Of a stretch of DNA of 64,000 bases, positions 1-9,494 are shown one piece after another (position 1 is the stretch's first letter; every line of letters starts with the position of its first letter). Source of the DNA: Planktothrix sp. FACHB-1365 (lineage in GTDB: Bacteria > Cyanobacteriota > Cyanobacteriia > Cyanobacteriales > Microcoleaceae); the NCBI RefSeq assembly GCF_014697575.1, contig NZ_JACJSC010000003.1, positions 296,185-360,184 of the forward strand, given 5' to 3'. Under the pieces are notes generated by a model. It was not told the origin of the DNA. It saw only the letters and a program-made list of their open reading frames with translations, and did no database searches. A program made the position numbers and the translations under genes.

Positions 1-1030
1 CTTTTTTTAAAGCATTTTCCGCTTTAATGGGATCGGGACGATTGGCAACTTGCACCACTCCAAAAATCACGATTAAACCGACTAAGCCCGTGGTCGTGAT
101 CGCTATAATTTTACCCCATTCAATCGGTGGTTTCTCCTCTTGATAAGTGGGAAAGTTTTTTAACTTATTAATATTAAACCCTGAACGTCCTGTGGCTTTT
201 CTTAAATCATCTAAAACATCGATCACCGTTGCATAACGTTTGCTATAATAAGGATGAACCATTTTATCAATCACATGGGCTAATCCTGGACTGACTTTAG
301 CATAATTTCGCCAACTTAATTCTCCGTTATTCGATAAGCTCGGATCTTGTAATTTTGGTAAATCAGACGCTTCTAACCCAGTAATGGCTTGAATGGCAAT
401 CATGCCCACAGCATAAATATCACTATTATATTGGGGATGACCTTGGAACTGTTCAATGGGCATATAAGAAGGGGTTCCCGTCGCAATAGTTCGCAACGCT
501 TGTCCATTGCCATCCGCCAGTCGCGTACTGGTTTCTTTGACGGAACCAAAATCAATTAAAACTAATTTATCATCAGATTTACGGCGAATTAAATTAGAAG
601 GATTAACATCTCGATGAATCACTTCGTTTTCATGAACAAAAACCAAAATTTCTAAAATATCTTCAATTAATAAAATCACTCGTTCTTCTGACCAAGGATT
701 TCCCGGAACTAACTCCTTCATCAACGGATGCCCACTGACAAATTCTTCAATTAAATAAAATTGATTATGATCTTCAAAATAAGCTAATAATTGGGGAATT
801 TGATCATGTCGTCCCAACCGTTCTAAGATTTCTGCTTCTTGACGAAATAACCGCAGTGCTGTTTTTAAGACATTAGAATTATTACTCGGTGGACGTAATT
901 GTTTAACCACACATTGGGGATGACCCGGACGACGGGTATCCGCAGCCAGATAGGTTTGTCCAAAGGCCCCCGAACTTAAGACTTGCACAATTCGATATCT
1001 TCGATCTAACAGTTGACCAATCATTTCCAT
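1..1030 (-). CDS. Serine/threonine protein kinase with membrane anchor (C-terminus cut by window edge)
   Basis: The reading frame is open from an ATG at 1030 to the window edge, giving about 343 residues. It begins MEMIGQLLDRRYRIVQ and shows a complete Hanks-type kinase domain: a glycine loop (GAFGQTYLA), the lysine in VVKQL, the catalytic loop HRDVNPSNLI, the metal-binding DFGSVK and an activation-segment end at GTPSYMPIEQ. After the kinase domain, about 30 residues before the edge, a hydrophobic stretch (IIAITTTGLVGLIVIFGVV) should be a single transmembrane helix, so the kinase would face the cytoplasm with a sensor or repeat domain beyond it. Cyanobacterial kinases of this layout are common. 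The substrate is unknown. A second ATG six bases downstream (1024) is an alternative start. Confidence 0.9.
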   Translation of the reverse strand, partial: MEMIGQLLDRRYRIVQVLSSGAFGQTYLAADTRRPGHPQCVVKQLRPPSNNSNVLKTALRLFRQEAEILERLGRHDQIPQLLAYFEDHNQFYLIEEFVSGHPLMKELVPGNPWSEERVILLIEDILEILVFVHENEVIHRDVNPSNLIRRKSDDKLVLIDFGSVKETSTRLADGNGQALRTIATGTPSYMPIEQFQGHPQYNSDIYAVGMIAIQAITGLEASDLPKLQDPSLSNNGELSWRNYAKVSPGLAHVIDKMVHPYYSKRYATVIDVLDDLRKATGRSGFNINKLKNFPTYQEEKPPIEWGKIIAITTTGLVGLIVIFGVVQVANRPDPIKAENALKK

Positions 1031-1035
1031 AATTA

Positions 1036-1260
1036 GTAATCAGTAAACAGTAATCAGTAAGCGGTTAAGCATCTAAATTTCTGATTCAAAAATCTTTATA
1101 TATAAGTAGTGCCAGCGTCCTTGCTTACTAAATTATAGGCTATAAATGTCTACACAGCTTAATCAGTAATCAGTAAAGTTAAGAATTATCAAGCCCATTC
1201 TTAACCCTTAACTCTTAACTCTTACACTGATAACTGATAACTGATTACTGATTACTGATT
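1036..1260 (+). repeat. Intergenic heptamer repeat arrays upstream of acs
   Basis: The 230-bp gap between the divergent kinase gene and acs carries 7-bp repeats: GTAATCA-type units at 1036-1056 and 1166-1172, and five TGATAAC/TGATTAC units at 1228-1260 that run directly into the acs ATG. Such short tandem heptamers are a hallmark of filamentous cyanobacterial intergenic DNA. No Shine-Dalgarno sequence is visible ahead of acs because the array occupies that position. Confidence 0.8.
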
Positions 1261-3228
1261 ATGTCACAACCAACGATAGAATCCATTTTGCAAGAAAATC
1301 GGTTATTTGCACCGACACCAGAGTTTTCCCAGAATGCTCATATTAAAAGCTTAGAAGAGTATAAACAACTCTATGAAAAAGCCAAAGCCAACCCGGAAGC
1401 GTTCTGGGCAGAATTAGCGGAAACAGAACTGCATTGGTTTCAAAAATGGGATCAAGTGTTAGACTGGCAACCGCCCTTTGCTAAGTGGTTTGTTAATGGC
1501 AAAATTAACATTTCTTATAATTGTTTAGATCGCCACTTAACAACCTGGCGGAAAAATAAAGCCGCCTTAATTTGGGAAGGGGAACCCGGAGACTCTCGGA
1601 CGTTAACTTACTTGCAACTGCATCGGGAAGTTTGCCAAATGGCTAACGTTCTCAAACAGTTAGGGGTTCAAAAAGGCGATCGCATTGGCATTTATATGCC
1701 CATGATACCCGAAGCTGCCATCGCCATGTTAGCCTGTGCGCGAATTGGAGCCCCCCATACCGTTGTTTTTGGCGGGTTTAGTGCTGAAGCCTTAAAAGAT
1801 CGCTTAGTGGATGCAGAAGCTAAACTGGTGATTACCGCCGATGGTGGCTGGCGAAAAGATGCCATTGTCCCCCTCAAAGAACAAGTGGATAAAGCCATTG
1901 ATGCAGGGGCGAAGAACGTTGAGAACGTTTTAGTCGTGCAGAGAACGGCCCAAAAAATTAATATGGAACCGGGACGAGATCATTGGTGGCATGATCTCAG
2001 ACAAGGAGTATCCGCCGACTGTCCCGCCGAACCGATGGATAGTGAGGATATGCTGTTCATCCTCTACACCAGTGGGACAACCGGGAAACCCAAGGGCGTT
2101 GTCCACACCACAGGGGGATATAACCTCTACACCCACATCACGAATAAATGGGCTTTTGACTTACAGGATACCGATGTTTATTGGTGTACGGCCGATGTCG
2201 GTTGGATCACCGGACATAGTTATATTGTGTATGGGCCGTTATCCAATGGGGCGACAACGGTAATGTATGAAGGAGCTCCCCGTAATTCTAATCCCGGTTG
2301 TTTTTGGGATGTGGTGGAAAAATACGGGGTGACGATTTTCTATACCGCACCAACCGCTATTCGGGCATTTATGAAGATGGGAGAACATCATCCCAAGTCC
2401 CGTAATTTATCGTCTCTGCGCCTGTTAGGAACCGTTGGAGAACCCATTAACCCGGAAGCTTGGATGTGGTATCATCGCGTGATTGGAAACGGCAATTGCC
2501 CCATTGTCGATACTTGGTGGCAAACGGAAACGGGTGGGTTTATGATTACACCCTTACCCGGAGCCACTTCGACTAAACCCGGTTCAGCAACTTTACCCTT
2601 CCCTGGAATTTTAGCCGATATTGTGGATACGGAAGGAAACCCCGTAACCGATGAAAGTGGCGGCTATTTGGTGGTGCGTTATCCCTGGCCGGGAATGATG
2701 CGGACGGTGTATGGTGATCCCGATCGCTTCCGTCGGACGTATTGGGAATATTTAAAGCCGAAAGAAGGCGGAAACCTTTATTTTGCAGGAGATGGAGCCC
2801 ATCAAGACCGAGATGGTTATTTCTGGGTCATGGGTCGGGTGGATGACGTGATCAATGTGTCAGGACACCGTTTAGGGACGATGGAAATTGAGTCGGCGTT
2901 AGTGTCCCATCCGGCGGTGGCTGAGGCGGCGGTGGTGGGGAAACCCGATGAAATTAAGGGTGAGGATATTGTGGCGTTTGTGACTTTGGAGGAAGGGAAA
3001 GAAGCCTCTGATGAGTTAGCCAAGGAACTCAAAAAGCACGTTGTTAGCGAAATTGGCGCTTTAGCTCGTCCTGGGGAAATTCGGTTTACGGATGATTTAC
3101 CGAAAACCCGGTCTGGGAAGATTATGCGGCGGTTATTGCGATCGCTCGCATCCGGTCAGGAAATTACCGGAGATACTTCTACGTTACAGGATCGCAGTGT
3201 ATTAGAAAAATTGCGCGGTGGGGCGTAG
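1261..3228 (+). CDS. acs: Acetyl-CoA synthetase (acetate-CoA ligase)
   Basis: This cytoplasmic enzyme activates acetate with ATP and CoA to acetyl-CoA. The 655 residues match the usual length of Acs. An N-terminal ACS-type segment leads into an AMP-binding domain with the P-loop [11 protein letters not shown] and WWQTETGG. The C-terminal domain carries the conserved [11 protein letters not shown] lysine (K620), which in studied Acs proteins is the site of regulatory acetylation. The ATG directly follows a heptamer array, so there is no classical ribosome binding site; the start is kept because the N-terminus ([16 protein letters not shown]) is family-like. A terminator hairpin follows at 3278. 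The gene appears to be monocistronic. Confidence 0.97.
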   Translation: MSQPTIESILQENRLFAPTPEFSQNAHIKSLEEYKQLYEKAKANPEAFWAELAETELHWFQKWDQVLDWQPPFAKWFVNGKINISYNCLDRHLTTWRKNKAALIWEGEPGDSRTLTYLQLHREVCQMANVLKQLGVQKGDRIGIYMPMIPEAAIAMLACARIGAPHTVVFGGFSAEALKDRLVDAEAKLVITADGGWRKDAIVPLKEQVDKAIDAGAKNVENVLVVQRTAQKINMEPGRDHWWHDLRQGVSADCPAEPMDSEDMLFILYTSGTTGKPKGVVHTTGGYNLYTHITNKWAFDLQDTDVYWCTADVGWITGHSYIVYGPLSNGATTVMYEGAPRNSNPGCFWDVVEKYGVTIFYTAPTAIRAFMKMGEHHPKSRNLSSLRLLGTVGEPINPEAWMWYHRVIGNGNCPIVDTWWQTETGGFMITPLPGATSTKPGSATLPFPGILADIVDTEGNPVTDESGGYLVVRYPWPGMMRTVYGDPDRFRRTYWEYLKPKEGGNLYFAGDGAHQDRDGYFWVMGRVDDVINVSGHRLGTMEIESALVSHPAVAEAAVVGKPDEIKGEDIVAFVTLEEGKEASDELAKELKKHVVSEIGALARPGEIRFTDDLPKTRSGKIMRRLLRSLASGQEITGDTSTLQDRSVLEKLRGGA

Positions 3229-3231
3229 AAA

Positions 3232-3259
3232 GTTATCAGTTATCAGTTATCAGTTATCA
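3232..3259 (+). repeat. GTTATCA heptamer array downstream of acs
   Basis: Four perfect tandem copies of GTTATCA begin just after the acs stop codon. They are the reverse complement of the TGATAAC units upstream of acs, so the gene is bracketed by the same repeat family in opposite orientation. A related array is at 11455-11482. Confidence 0.85.
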
Positions 3260-3277
3260 GTGTTAATTTTGTGATCT

Positions 3278-3301
3278 TCCCTGGTAAACCAGGGATTTTT
3301 T
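3278..3301 (+). terminator. Rho-independent terminator of acs
   Basis: A perfect 7-bp stem (TCCCTGG / CCAGGGA, loop TAAA) is followed directly by six T residues. It lies 50 bp after the acs stop, in the right orientation to end acs transcription. Confidence 0.85.
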
Positions 3302-3464
3302 ATAATTTCGGATGGACTTTGCCCATTATTCTTTTCCTCGAATAATTTTTATAAAGAATATTATTGATTACTTAATGATGACTAGCGATCGCACCTCAAA
3401 ATACCCAAAATCTCGACAAATTCCCCTGAGATTACTGTTAATTTAGAAAATTTGGACAACAAAA

Positions 3465-5945
3465 ATGAAATTAAGGCAAAAAATTCGGCGATCGCTATCG
3501 AGAAATTATAAGCTTCAACTCACCACATTTACTGTCATTTATATTGCAGGGATGACTCTAGCGATAAAACTTCAGTTAATAGATCCTTTTGCTCTGGCTG
3601 TCTGGCCACCCGCCGGAATCGCTCTAGCACTAATGTTATTATTTGGGATTAGGGTTTGGCCCGGTATAGTAATTAGTTTTATATTATTAGACATCATTTT
3701 TGGCTTAGATGAATTTGATTTTACTACGTCGATCATGCCTGCAATCGGCGAAATATTACAAACCATATTTGCGGTGAAATGTTTAGATTATTTTAAGTTT
3801 GATCGCCGTTTAAATCGTTTAAGTGATGTCTTTAAGTTGATATTTTGGGGGGCGATCATTTCTACTCAAATTAAAACAATTTTGCAAGTCTCAACTATTT
3901 GTTTATTTAAAGAAGGGATGTGGAGTGATTTTGTTTGTGTATCTCCTTTAGGCGATTGGAGTAATTTTATTAATCTTTTTTGGAATTGGTGGCTAGGAAA
4001 TGTTATGGGGATCTTGATTTTTACTCCCTTAATTTTATTATATCCAGATAATCAGCTACCCGATCAGCAAGTTTTATCCGAGCCAGAATTACTGAGAAAA
4101 AGGGTAAAATCTTTTCTTTTATTGGGTATAATTACTGTTATTAGTTCCCTAATCTTTTTTCAAAAAATAGATGAACATCTTGCTAATTATCCCATAGAAT
4201 ATTTGCCTTTACCTTTTATTATTTGGGCAACTTTAAAATTTGATCAAAGAATCTCGATTATTGCCACATTTTTAGTATCAATGATCTCGATTTTATCAAA
4301 TTTTTATGATGGTGGTCCATTTATAGCGAGAACAGGAAATATCAGCGAGGCAACTCTATTATTACAAACATTTATGGCTGTAACAACTATTACTAATCTA
4401 GTATTATTAGCTACAGTTAGTGAACGGACACAAGCAGAAAATCAGTTACAAAAATTAAATCAAGAGTTAGAAAAGCGTGTAAAGGAACGCACCGACGAAT
4501 TAGCAATTGCTAAAGAAAAAGCTGAAATAGCAAATCAAGCAAAAAGTACCTTTATTGCTAATATGAGCCATGAATTGCGGAGTCCATTAAACGCAATTCT
4601 AGGTTTTTCTCAGCTGATGTTACGCACAAAAAACTTACCTTCTGAACAATATGAAAAGGCGAAGATTATTCAGCGTAGTGGAGAATATTTATTAACTTTA
4701 ATTAATAATGTTTTAGATTTTTCTAAACTTGAAGCCAAGAAAATGACTCTGAATCAAAAGGATTTTGACCTATATCAATTGCTCGATGATTTAGAAGATA
4801 TGCTCTATTTAAAAGCATTTAATGCGGGATTAGAATTAATCTTCGATTGCGGTGAAAATTTACCTCATTATATTTACACTGATGGCGTAAAATTACGTCA
4901 AGTTTTACTGAATTTGTTGGGTAATGCGATTAAATTTACTGTCAAAGGTGAGGTAACTTTAATTGTTAATCTCAAGGACAATAAAGAGAATCAAGATTAT
5001 ATTTTAAATTTTCAAATTAGCGACACAGGAAAAGGAATTTCTGAAGCAGAATTAACTAACTTATTTGAGGCTTTTTCGCAAACAGAATCAGGACGAGAAG
5101 CCCAAGAAGGAACCGGATTAGGATTAGCTATTAGTCGTCAATTTGTGCAGTTAATGGGGGGAGATATTACCGTAGAAAGTGAATTAGGGAAAGGCACAAC
5201 TTTTCAATTTTCGATTTCGGTACAATTAGGTAAAGAATTAACTAAAATTCAACAAATTAATCCTAAACGAGTATTAGCATTAGAACCGGGTCAACCGACT
5301 TACAAAATCTTGACGGTAGATGATAAAACGATTAATTGCCAATTATTAATAAAATTATTTTCACCATTAGGATTTGAAGTGAAAGCAGCTAGTAATGGAA
5401 TTGAAGCGATCGCAATTTGGCAAGAATGGCAACCTCATTTAATTTTTATGGATATGAGAATGCCTGTCATGGATGGTTATGAAGCCACTAAATATATTAA
5501 GTCAACGACTCAAGGTAATGCCACTGCAATTATAGCTTTAACTGCGAGTGTTTTAGAAGAAGAGAAAGCGATTATTTTGTCGGCTGGCTGTGACGATTTT
5601 ATGCGTAAACCCTTTAAAGAATCTACAATTTTTGAGATATTAAATAAACATTTAGGAGTCAAATATATTTATGACAATATGACAGATGAGAATAGTCAAA
5701 CAGGAGCAACAATTAATGAATTACCCCGACTCACTACAGAACAATTCCAAATTATGCCCCCAGAATGGCTGCTTAAATTATATCAAGCAGTTCTCGAAGC
5801 AGATGAGCAGCAAATCATGAAATTAATCTTAGAAATTCCCGCAACCGAAACTTCTTTCACTAAAAGCTTAACTCAACTGGTGCGTCAATTTCAATTTGAG
5901 CAAATTATTGATTTAATAGACCCTCTCGTTGGGGATTCTAATTAA
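3465..5945 (+). CDS. MASE1-domain hybrid histidine kinase with receiver domain
   Basis: This is a membrane-bound signal-transduction kinase of 826 residues. Residues about 15-320 are hydrophobic with several membrane segments and match the MASE1 sensor type (AVWPPAGIALA, then LFWNWWLGNVMGIL). A coiled coil at about 322-360 leads to the HisKA box with phospho-acceptor H369 (NMSHELRSP). The HATPase domain has an N-box near N487 and G-boxes DTGKG (520-524) and GTGLGL (549-554). A receiver domain follows with acidic pair D619/D620, phospho-acceptor D663 (FMDMRMP), the conserved threonine in ALTAS and K715 (RKPF). The last 90 residues are a tail often seen in cyanobacterial hybrid kinases. The ligand and the output partner are unknown, and no response regulator gene is adjacent. 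Confidence 0.93.
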   Translation: MKLRQKIRRSLSRNYKLQLTTFTVIYIAGMTLAIKLQLIDPFALAVWPPAGIALALMLLFGIRVWPGIVISFILLDIIFGLDEFDFTTSIMPAIGEILQTIFAVKCLDYFKFDRRLNRLSDVFKLIFWGAIISTQIKTILQVSTICLFKEGMWSDFVCVSPLGDWSNFINLFWNWWLGNVMGILIFTPLILLYPDNQLPDQQVLSEPELLRKRVKSFLLLGIITVISSLIFFQKIDEHLANYPIEYLPLPFIIWATLKFDQRISIIATFLVSMISILSNFYDGGPFIARTGNISEATLLLQTFMAVTTITNLVLLATVSERTQAENQLQKLNQELEKRVKERTDELAIAKEKAEIANQAKSTFIANMSHELRSPLNAILGFSQLMLRTKNLPSEQYEKAKIIQRSGEYLLTLINNVLDFSKLEAKKMTLNQKDFDLYQLLDDLEDMLYLKAFNAGLELIFDCGENLPHYIYTDGVKLRQVLLNLLGNAIKFTVKGEVTLIVNLKDNKENQDYILNFQISDTGKGISEAELTNLFEAFSQTESGREAQEGTGLGLAISRQFVQLMGGDITVESELGKGTTFQFSISVQLGKELTKIQQINPKRVLALEPGQPTYKILTVDDKTINCQLLIKLFSPLGFEVKAASNGIEAIAIWQEWQPHLIFMDMRMPVMDGYEATKYIKSTTQGNATAIIALTASVLEEEKAIILSAGCDDFMRKPFKESTIFEILNKHLGVKYIYDNMTDENSQTGATINELPRLTTEQFQIMPPEWLLKLYQAVLEADEQQIMKLILEIPATETSFTKSLTQLVRQFQFEQIIDLIDPLVGDSN

Positions 5946-6144
5946 TTACAGTGGTACAGGCTTCTAGCCTGTAGCCACAGGTTTGATAACTTAAATTGTT
6001 ATAAATGCAATTTTCGCTAGAGATAATATCTGATGGCCCCATAACGATAATTTTCCCATTTTCAAGTTCTAATTGGTAATCCTGTCCAGCTTCTGAGAGA
6101 GTTGCTTGTAAGTTTTCTAAATCTTTTATTGTCATTAGTGTCAT
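5938..6144 (-). pseudogene. Truncated Uma2/DUF820-family gene (N-terminal fragment)
   Basis: A good ribosome binding site (GGAGA) precedes an ATG at 6144. The first 45 residues look like the start of a Uma2-family protein (LENLQATLSEAGQDYQ, then LELENGKIIVMGPSDIISSE). After that the family similarity stops, and the frame runs through a dispersed hairpin repeat (5951-5978) into a stop. The nuclease-like core, including the conserved acidic residues, is missing, so the product should be inactive. The 3' end overlaps the end of the convergent histidine kinase gene by 8 bp. This looks like a gene cut off by a rearrangement at the repeat. Confidence 0.7.
5951..5978. repeat. Dispersed hairpin repeat (TACAGGC...GCCTGTA)
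   Basis: The stem TACAGGC/GCCTGTA has a 5-base loop, extended by GTGG/CCAC with one bulge. It sits between convergent genes and exactly where the Uma2 fragment loses similarity. It may also act as a bidirectional terminator. Confidence 0.65.
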
Positions 6145-6328
6145 GAGAAAAATCTCCTTATCTAACTGAATTAATTAATATTATATCTCTAAATTTAGGG
6201 AAAAATAAGTATTTGTACTATAGATCTAGGGAAATTTATGTAGTACAGTACGTTACTTTTTTTTTGGAAGTGCGGAATCTGGGATATAATGCAGTTAATC
6301 TTATTCATGCGATCGCAGAGGCAAATCT

Positions 6329-6940
6329 ATGTTCAAAAATATTGCGGCGGATGCTTTGGGTATAAGTGATATTGGTGCTGTCATCAAACCCGCAGACTAT
6401 AACAAAGTAGATACCGATGATTATATCATCCATGAAGAAGGGGAAAAAATCTATTTTCTAATTAAGTCAAAAACCGATGAATATTGCTTTACTAATCGCG
6501 CTTTGATTCATCTGGATGGTACTTCTGCTATGAGCAAAAAACGCTTGCTTCACCGCTATAATTACAGTCACCATATCATTAAAAATGTCAAGCTTGAAAC
6601 AGCAGGAACATTGGATATGGACATTGAAATTAAATTTACGATGGGTGAGCATTCCTATTCTATTGATGTTGGTAAAGCTTTTATTGAAAAACTTAAAGAC
6701 TTGTATAAAGCCTTAATTAAAATTTCGGAAATTCAACAGGAAAACGCCATTCATTATGAATATGCTAAAACTAGCTTAAATACAGCAACAAACGCCGTTA
6801 ACCGTTCGACAACTGCCTCCGCTTTAGAAGAACAATTTAAAGCCATTAACCAGTATGCTTTTCAGTGGCTCGAACAAGCTCATAAAACTTATGTTCGGAA
6901 AGAATTTGGCGATATTTTTGAGAAATTTATTAACAATTAA
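6329..6940 (+). CDS. Bacterial PH-domain protein (YvbH-like)
   Basis: The 203 residues begin MFKNIAADALGISDIGAVI and resemble bacterial pleckstrin-homology proteins of the YvbH type. A beta-rich PH module covers residues about 30-125 (IYFLIKSKTDEYCFTNRALI, then MSKKRLLHRYNYSHHI). A helical C-terminal region (about 130-200) corresponds to the YvbH-like oligomerisation part. There is no signal peptide or membrane segment. The cellular role of this family is not established. A HIP1 octamer (6309-6316) and a GAGG ribosome binding site lie just upstream. The gene stands alone between intergenic repeats. Confidence 0.8.
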   Translation: MFKNIAADALGISDIGAVIKPADYNKVDTDDYIIHEEGEKIYFLIKSKTDEYCFTNRALIHLDGTSAMSKKRLLHRYNYSHHIIKNVKLETAGTLDMDIEIKFTMGEHSYSIDVGKAFIEKLKDLYKALIKISEIQQENAIHYEYAKTSLNTATNAVNRSTTASALEEQFKAINQYAFQWLEQAHKTYVRKEFGDIFEKFINN

Positions 6941-7267
6941 AGCCGGGATGAGTTATTATAGCACTTCTAAATAGGTCGTAATATTTTATTGTAGGGGTTG
7001 GGTCTCCCAACCCTTACAGTTATTTTTCACAAATCAAAAAAGTTAAGAGTAGAGGAACGCTATCTTAATACCAAGCCAAATGATGGTGTTGATGCTCTTG
7101 CTGTCAATGAAAGTAGCAATAATGATCTAAATCACCACAATCCTTATATTTTAATTAATAAACTTCTGTCTATTCTCTGTTATCCTCTATGGTATTATAA
7201 TCAAAGCTATTAATTCTAGTGTCAAGATAAATTGTATCATTTATAACTCAAAGGAAAATTAAATATT
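6941..7267. other. Intergenic region with a GGGTTGGG hairpin; no supported gene
   Basis: This 327-bp gap holds a hairpin near 6996-7016 (GGGTTGGG / CCCAACCC), a type of short palindrome scattered through cyanobacterial genomes. A 71-codon frame at 6998-7213 starts inside this hairpin and has no recognisable content, so it is not called. A ribosome binding site-like AAGGAAA lies before the GTG of the next gene. Confidence 0.5.
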
Positions 7268-8218
7268 GTGGGAACTCGAATTAAAAACTTACAAGTCACA
7301 AGAGTCGTAGATGGGGACACTATCAAAGTGTTACTCAATGATAAGCGGGAATTTTTAAGACTCGATTGTGTGGATACAGAAGAAATACTCAACCATGATT
7401 CTAAACCTCGAACTAATGCCGGAATTGCTGCGGCAGAAATGGCACAACAATATTTTACAAATGAACATGGTTTTTTAACCCAAGTTGATATTGAATTTGA
7501 TGGCAATGAACCCGCAGAAGTCTGTTTAGAAAAATATCGAGATCATCACGGACGATTAATTTGTTATGTTCATAAATATGGAGAAAACTTTAATTTAAAG
7601 TTAATTAAGGAAGGGTGGAGTCCTTATTATATTAAATATGGACATTCTCGCTTATATCATCAAGAAATGATGGAAGCTGAAGCCGAAGCCCAAGCTTATA
7701 ATCGCATGATTTGGAATCCTCAAACCAATGAACACAGTGGGTTTAGAAACTATACAATTTTAATGCCTTGGTGGTCATTAAGAGCTTCAATTGTAGATGA
7801 TTTTCGTCGCTATGGACAACCCAATGGTGTGTTATCCGTGCGTTTAGATTATCCTAAAATTTTACTCGCCGCCATGAAACAACAATGGGTAACTATTTTC
7901 TGTGATTTACAAGATGGAATTACCAAATGGATCGGGAATAGTGCTATTATTCATACGGGAACAAAAGACCACAATTTGAAATTATGGATTCCTGAAGCCA
8001 CCGATGAAAAATATGCTCCCCTGGTTTATTTAATTAATAAACGGTATACCGGGTTAGGACGCGGCTATATTTATGTTAGTGGACAGGTGACGATGTATCG
8101 AGATAAACCCGAAATCACCTTAACCAGTTTGCAACAATTATCGGATTTTTGTCCGATTTTTCAAACGACAAGTTCGACAAATTCCCCGACTTTCATTTAC
8201 AATAAAACCCAGAACTGA
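7268..8218 (+). CDS. Thermonuclease (SNase-like) family protein with C-terminal extension
   Basis: The N-terminal ~160 residues are an SNase-like domain. DGDTIKV supplies the Ca-binding aspartates. Arg and Glu in FLRLDCVDTEE and the Arg in DHHGRLICYVH correspond to the catalytic R35, E43 and R87 of staphylococcal nuclease. The ~150-residue C-terminal part (from about WWSLRASIVDDFRRYG) is not part of SNase and may be an OB-like or nucleic-acid-binding module; this is inference. There is no signal peptide, unlike secreted nucleases, so it is probably cytoplasmic. Translation starts at GTG. The gene lies 13 bp upstream of the flavin reductase gene and may be co-transcribed with it. Confidence 0.87.
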   Translation: MGTRIKNLQVTRVVDGDTIKVLLNDKREFLRLDCVDTEEILNHDSKPRTNAGIAAAEMAQQYFTNEHGFLTQVDIEFDGNEPAEVCLEKYRDHHGRLICYVHKYGENFNLKLIKEGWSPYYIKYGHSRLYHQEMMEAEAEAQAYNRMIWNPQTNEHSGFRNYTILMPWWSLRASIVDDFRRYGQPNGVLSVRLDYPKILLAAMKQQWVTIFCDLQDGITKWIGNSAIIHTGTKDHNLKLWIPEATDEKYAPLVYLINKRYTGLGRGYIYVSGQVTMYRDKPEITLTSLQQLSDFCPIFQTTSSTNSPTFIYNKTQN

Positions 8219-8231
8219 TGAGGATAAAATC

Positions 8232-8813
8232 ATGGCAAATTCCCCCAAAATTCTCGCGTTTGCTGGTAGTGCTAGAGAAGCCTCTGTGAATAAAAAGTTA
8301 GTTCAAATTGCCGCAGCCGGGGCAAAAGCAGCCGGGGCAGAAGTGACTTATATTGATTTGCGGAATTTACCGATGCCCTTATTTGATGAAGATTTAGAAG
8401 CGCAACAAGGAATTCCGGCGACTGTTCGTGAATTTAAAGACTTAATGTTAGCTCATCAAGGCTTATTAATTGCCTGTCCTGAGTATAATAGTTCAATTAC
8501 GCCGTTATTAAAAAATGCCATTGATTGGGCATCTCGTCCTGAACCTAATTTACCCGGATTAGCTTGTTTTAACAATAAAGTTGCAGCCCTTATGAGTGCA
8601 TCTCCTGGAGGGTTTGGAGGAATGCGAGGCTTAGTTCATGTTCGGGCAATTTTAGAAAGTATTGGGGTGTTAGTTATTCCTGAACAACGTTCAATTTCTA
8701 AGGCGTTTGAAGCCTTTAATCAAGATGGCAATTTGAAAGATCCCCAACAACAGCAGGATGTTGAAAATTTAGGGGCGAAAGTAACAACTTTATTAATGAA
8801 ACTTTCAGCTTAA
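8232..8813 (+). CDS. NADPH-dependent FMN reductase family protein
   Basis: This 193-residue flavodoxin-fold protein should reduce FMN or other acceptors with NAD(P)H in the cytoplasm. The phosphate-binding loop is FAGSAREASVNKKL near the N-terminus, and the family signature CPEYNSSITPLLKNAIDW is intact, as is the SPGGFGGMRG loop. Its length is normal for the SsuE/ArsH-like NAD(P)H:FMN reductases. The ATG has an AGGA sequence upstream and lies 13 bp after the nuclease gene. A hairpin at 8826-8844 separates it from the next gene. The physiological substrate cannot be inferred. Confidence 0.92.
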   Translation: MANSPKILAFAGSAREASVNKKLVQIAAAGAKAAGAEVTYIDLRNLPMPLFDEDLEAQQGIPATVREFKDLMLAHQGLLIACPEYNSSITPLLKNAIDWASRPEPNLPGLACFNNKVAALMSASPGGFGGMRGLVHVRAILESIGVLVIPEQRSISKAFEAFNQDGNLKDPQQQQDVENLGAKVTTLLMKLSA

Positions 8814-8825
8814 ATTGTTGTTTTA

Positions 8826-8844
8826 AGGTGGGTTCTTCCCACCT
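8826..8844. repeat. GGTGGG hairpin, possible terminator
   Basis: This perfect 7-bp stem (AGGTGGG / CCCACCT, loop TTCTT) lies between the flavin reductase and SOUL genes. It has no T-tract, so termination is uncertain. A sister palindrome with the same GGTGGG core is at 45582-45598. Confidence 0.55.
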
Positions 8845-8855
8845 AGTTTGAGATT

Positions 8856-9371
8856 ATGGCTTCTTTACCAGACGGATTTCCACAACCCACTCCCGTTGGA
8901 GTGATTGAAGTTAAACAATATCCCGCTTATCGAGGAGTAACCTATTTACATCAAGGGGATTTAACTCAAGCCACTCGCAGGGCATTTAATCCCCTATTTC
9001 AACATATTAGTAGCAACAATATTTCCATGACAACCCCTGTAGAAGCTCGGTATTTACAGGAGTCTGAATCTATCAATCAAGCCGAGGTTTCTTTTCTCTA
9101 TTCTCATCCTGAAATTACCCCTCAACAAATACAATCTGATGTCAATGTCACCGATACCCCAACGATGAAAGTCGTCAGTATTGGTATCCAAGGCGCTTAT
9201 ACTTGGGAAAGTTATCAAATTCATTTACAACGGTTAAAAAATTGGTTAAAACAACATCCTGAATATGAAATAATTGGTTCTCCTCGTCGATTATTTTATA
9301 ACTCTCCCATGACCCCTGAACATTTAAAATATAGTGAGGTGCAAATTCCAATTCAGGATTCTTTAACATAA
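8856..9371 (+). CDS. SOUL family heme-binding protein
   Basis: The 171 residues match the SOUL/HBP fold. The N-terminus carries the family pattern VIEVKQYPAYRGVTY and a following ISMTTPVEARY, and the C-terminal part has the usual FYNSPMTPE segment. SOUL proteins bind heme or tetrapyrroles; in a cyanobacterium this could relate to heme or bilin handling, but no specific role can be read from the sequence. There is no signal peptide. The gene is preceded by the hairpin at 8826 and is probably transcribed separately. Confidence 0.88.
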   Translation: MASLPDGFPQPTPVGVIEVKQYPAYRGVTYLHQGDLTQATRRAFNPLFQHISSNNISMTTPVEARYLQESESINQAEVSFLYSHPEITPQQIQSDVNVTDTPTMKVVSIGIQGAYTWESYQIHLQRLKNWLKQHPEYEIIGSPRRLFYNSPMTPEHLKYSEVQIPIQDSLT

Positions 9372-9494
9372 AATATCATAATTCTTCAATTCATCTTATT
9401 CTTCTTTCTTTGGATAGATGTTGAATCCGTTCAGATTCAATAATACTGGAAGGTACAAACCCATCTATTTAATCTAGCTCCTACTAATATCCCC

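Noticed and set aside
6998..7213. 71-codon plus-strand frame
   Set aside because: It starts inside a hairpin repeat, has no ribosome binding site and no recognisable content.
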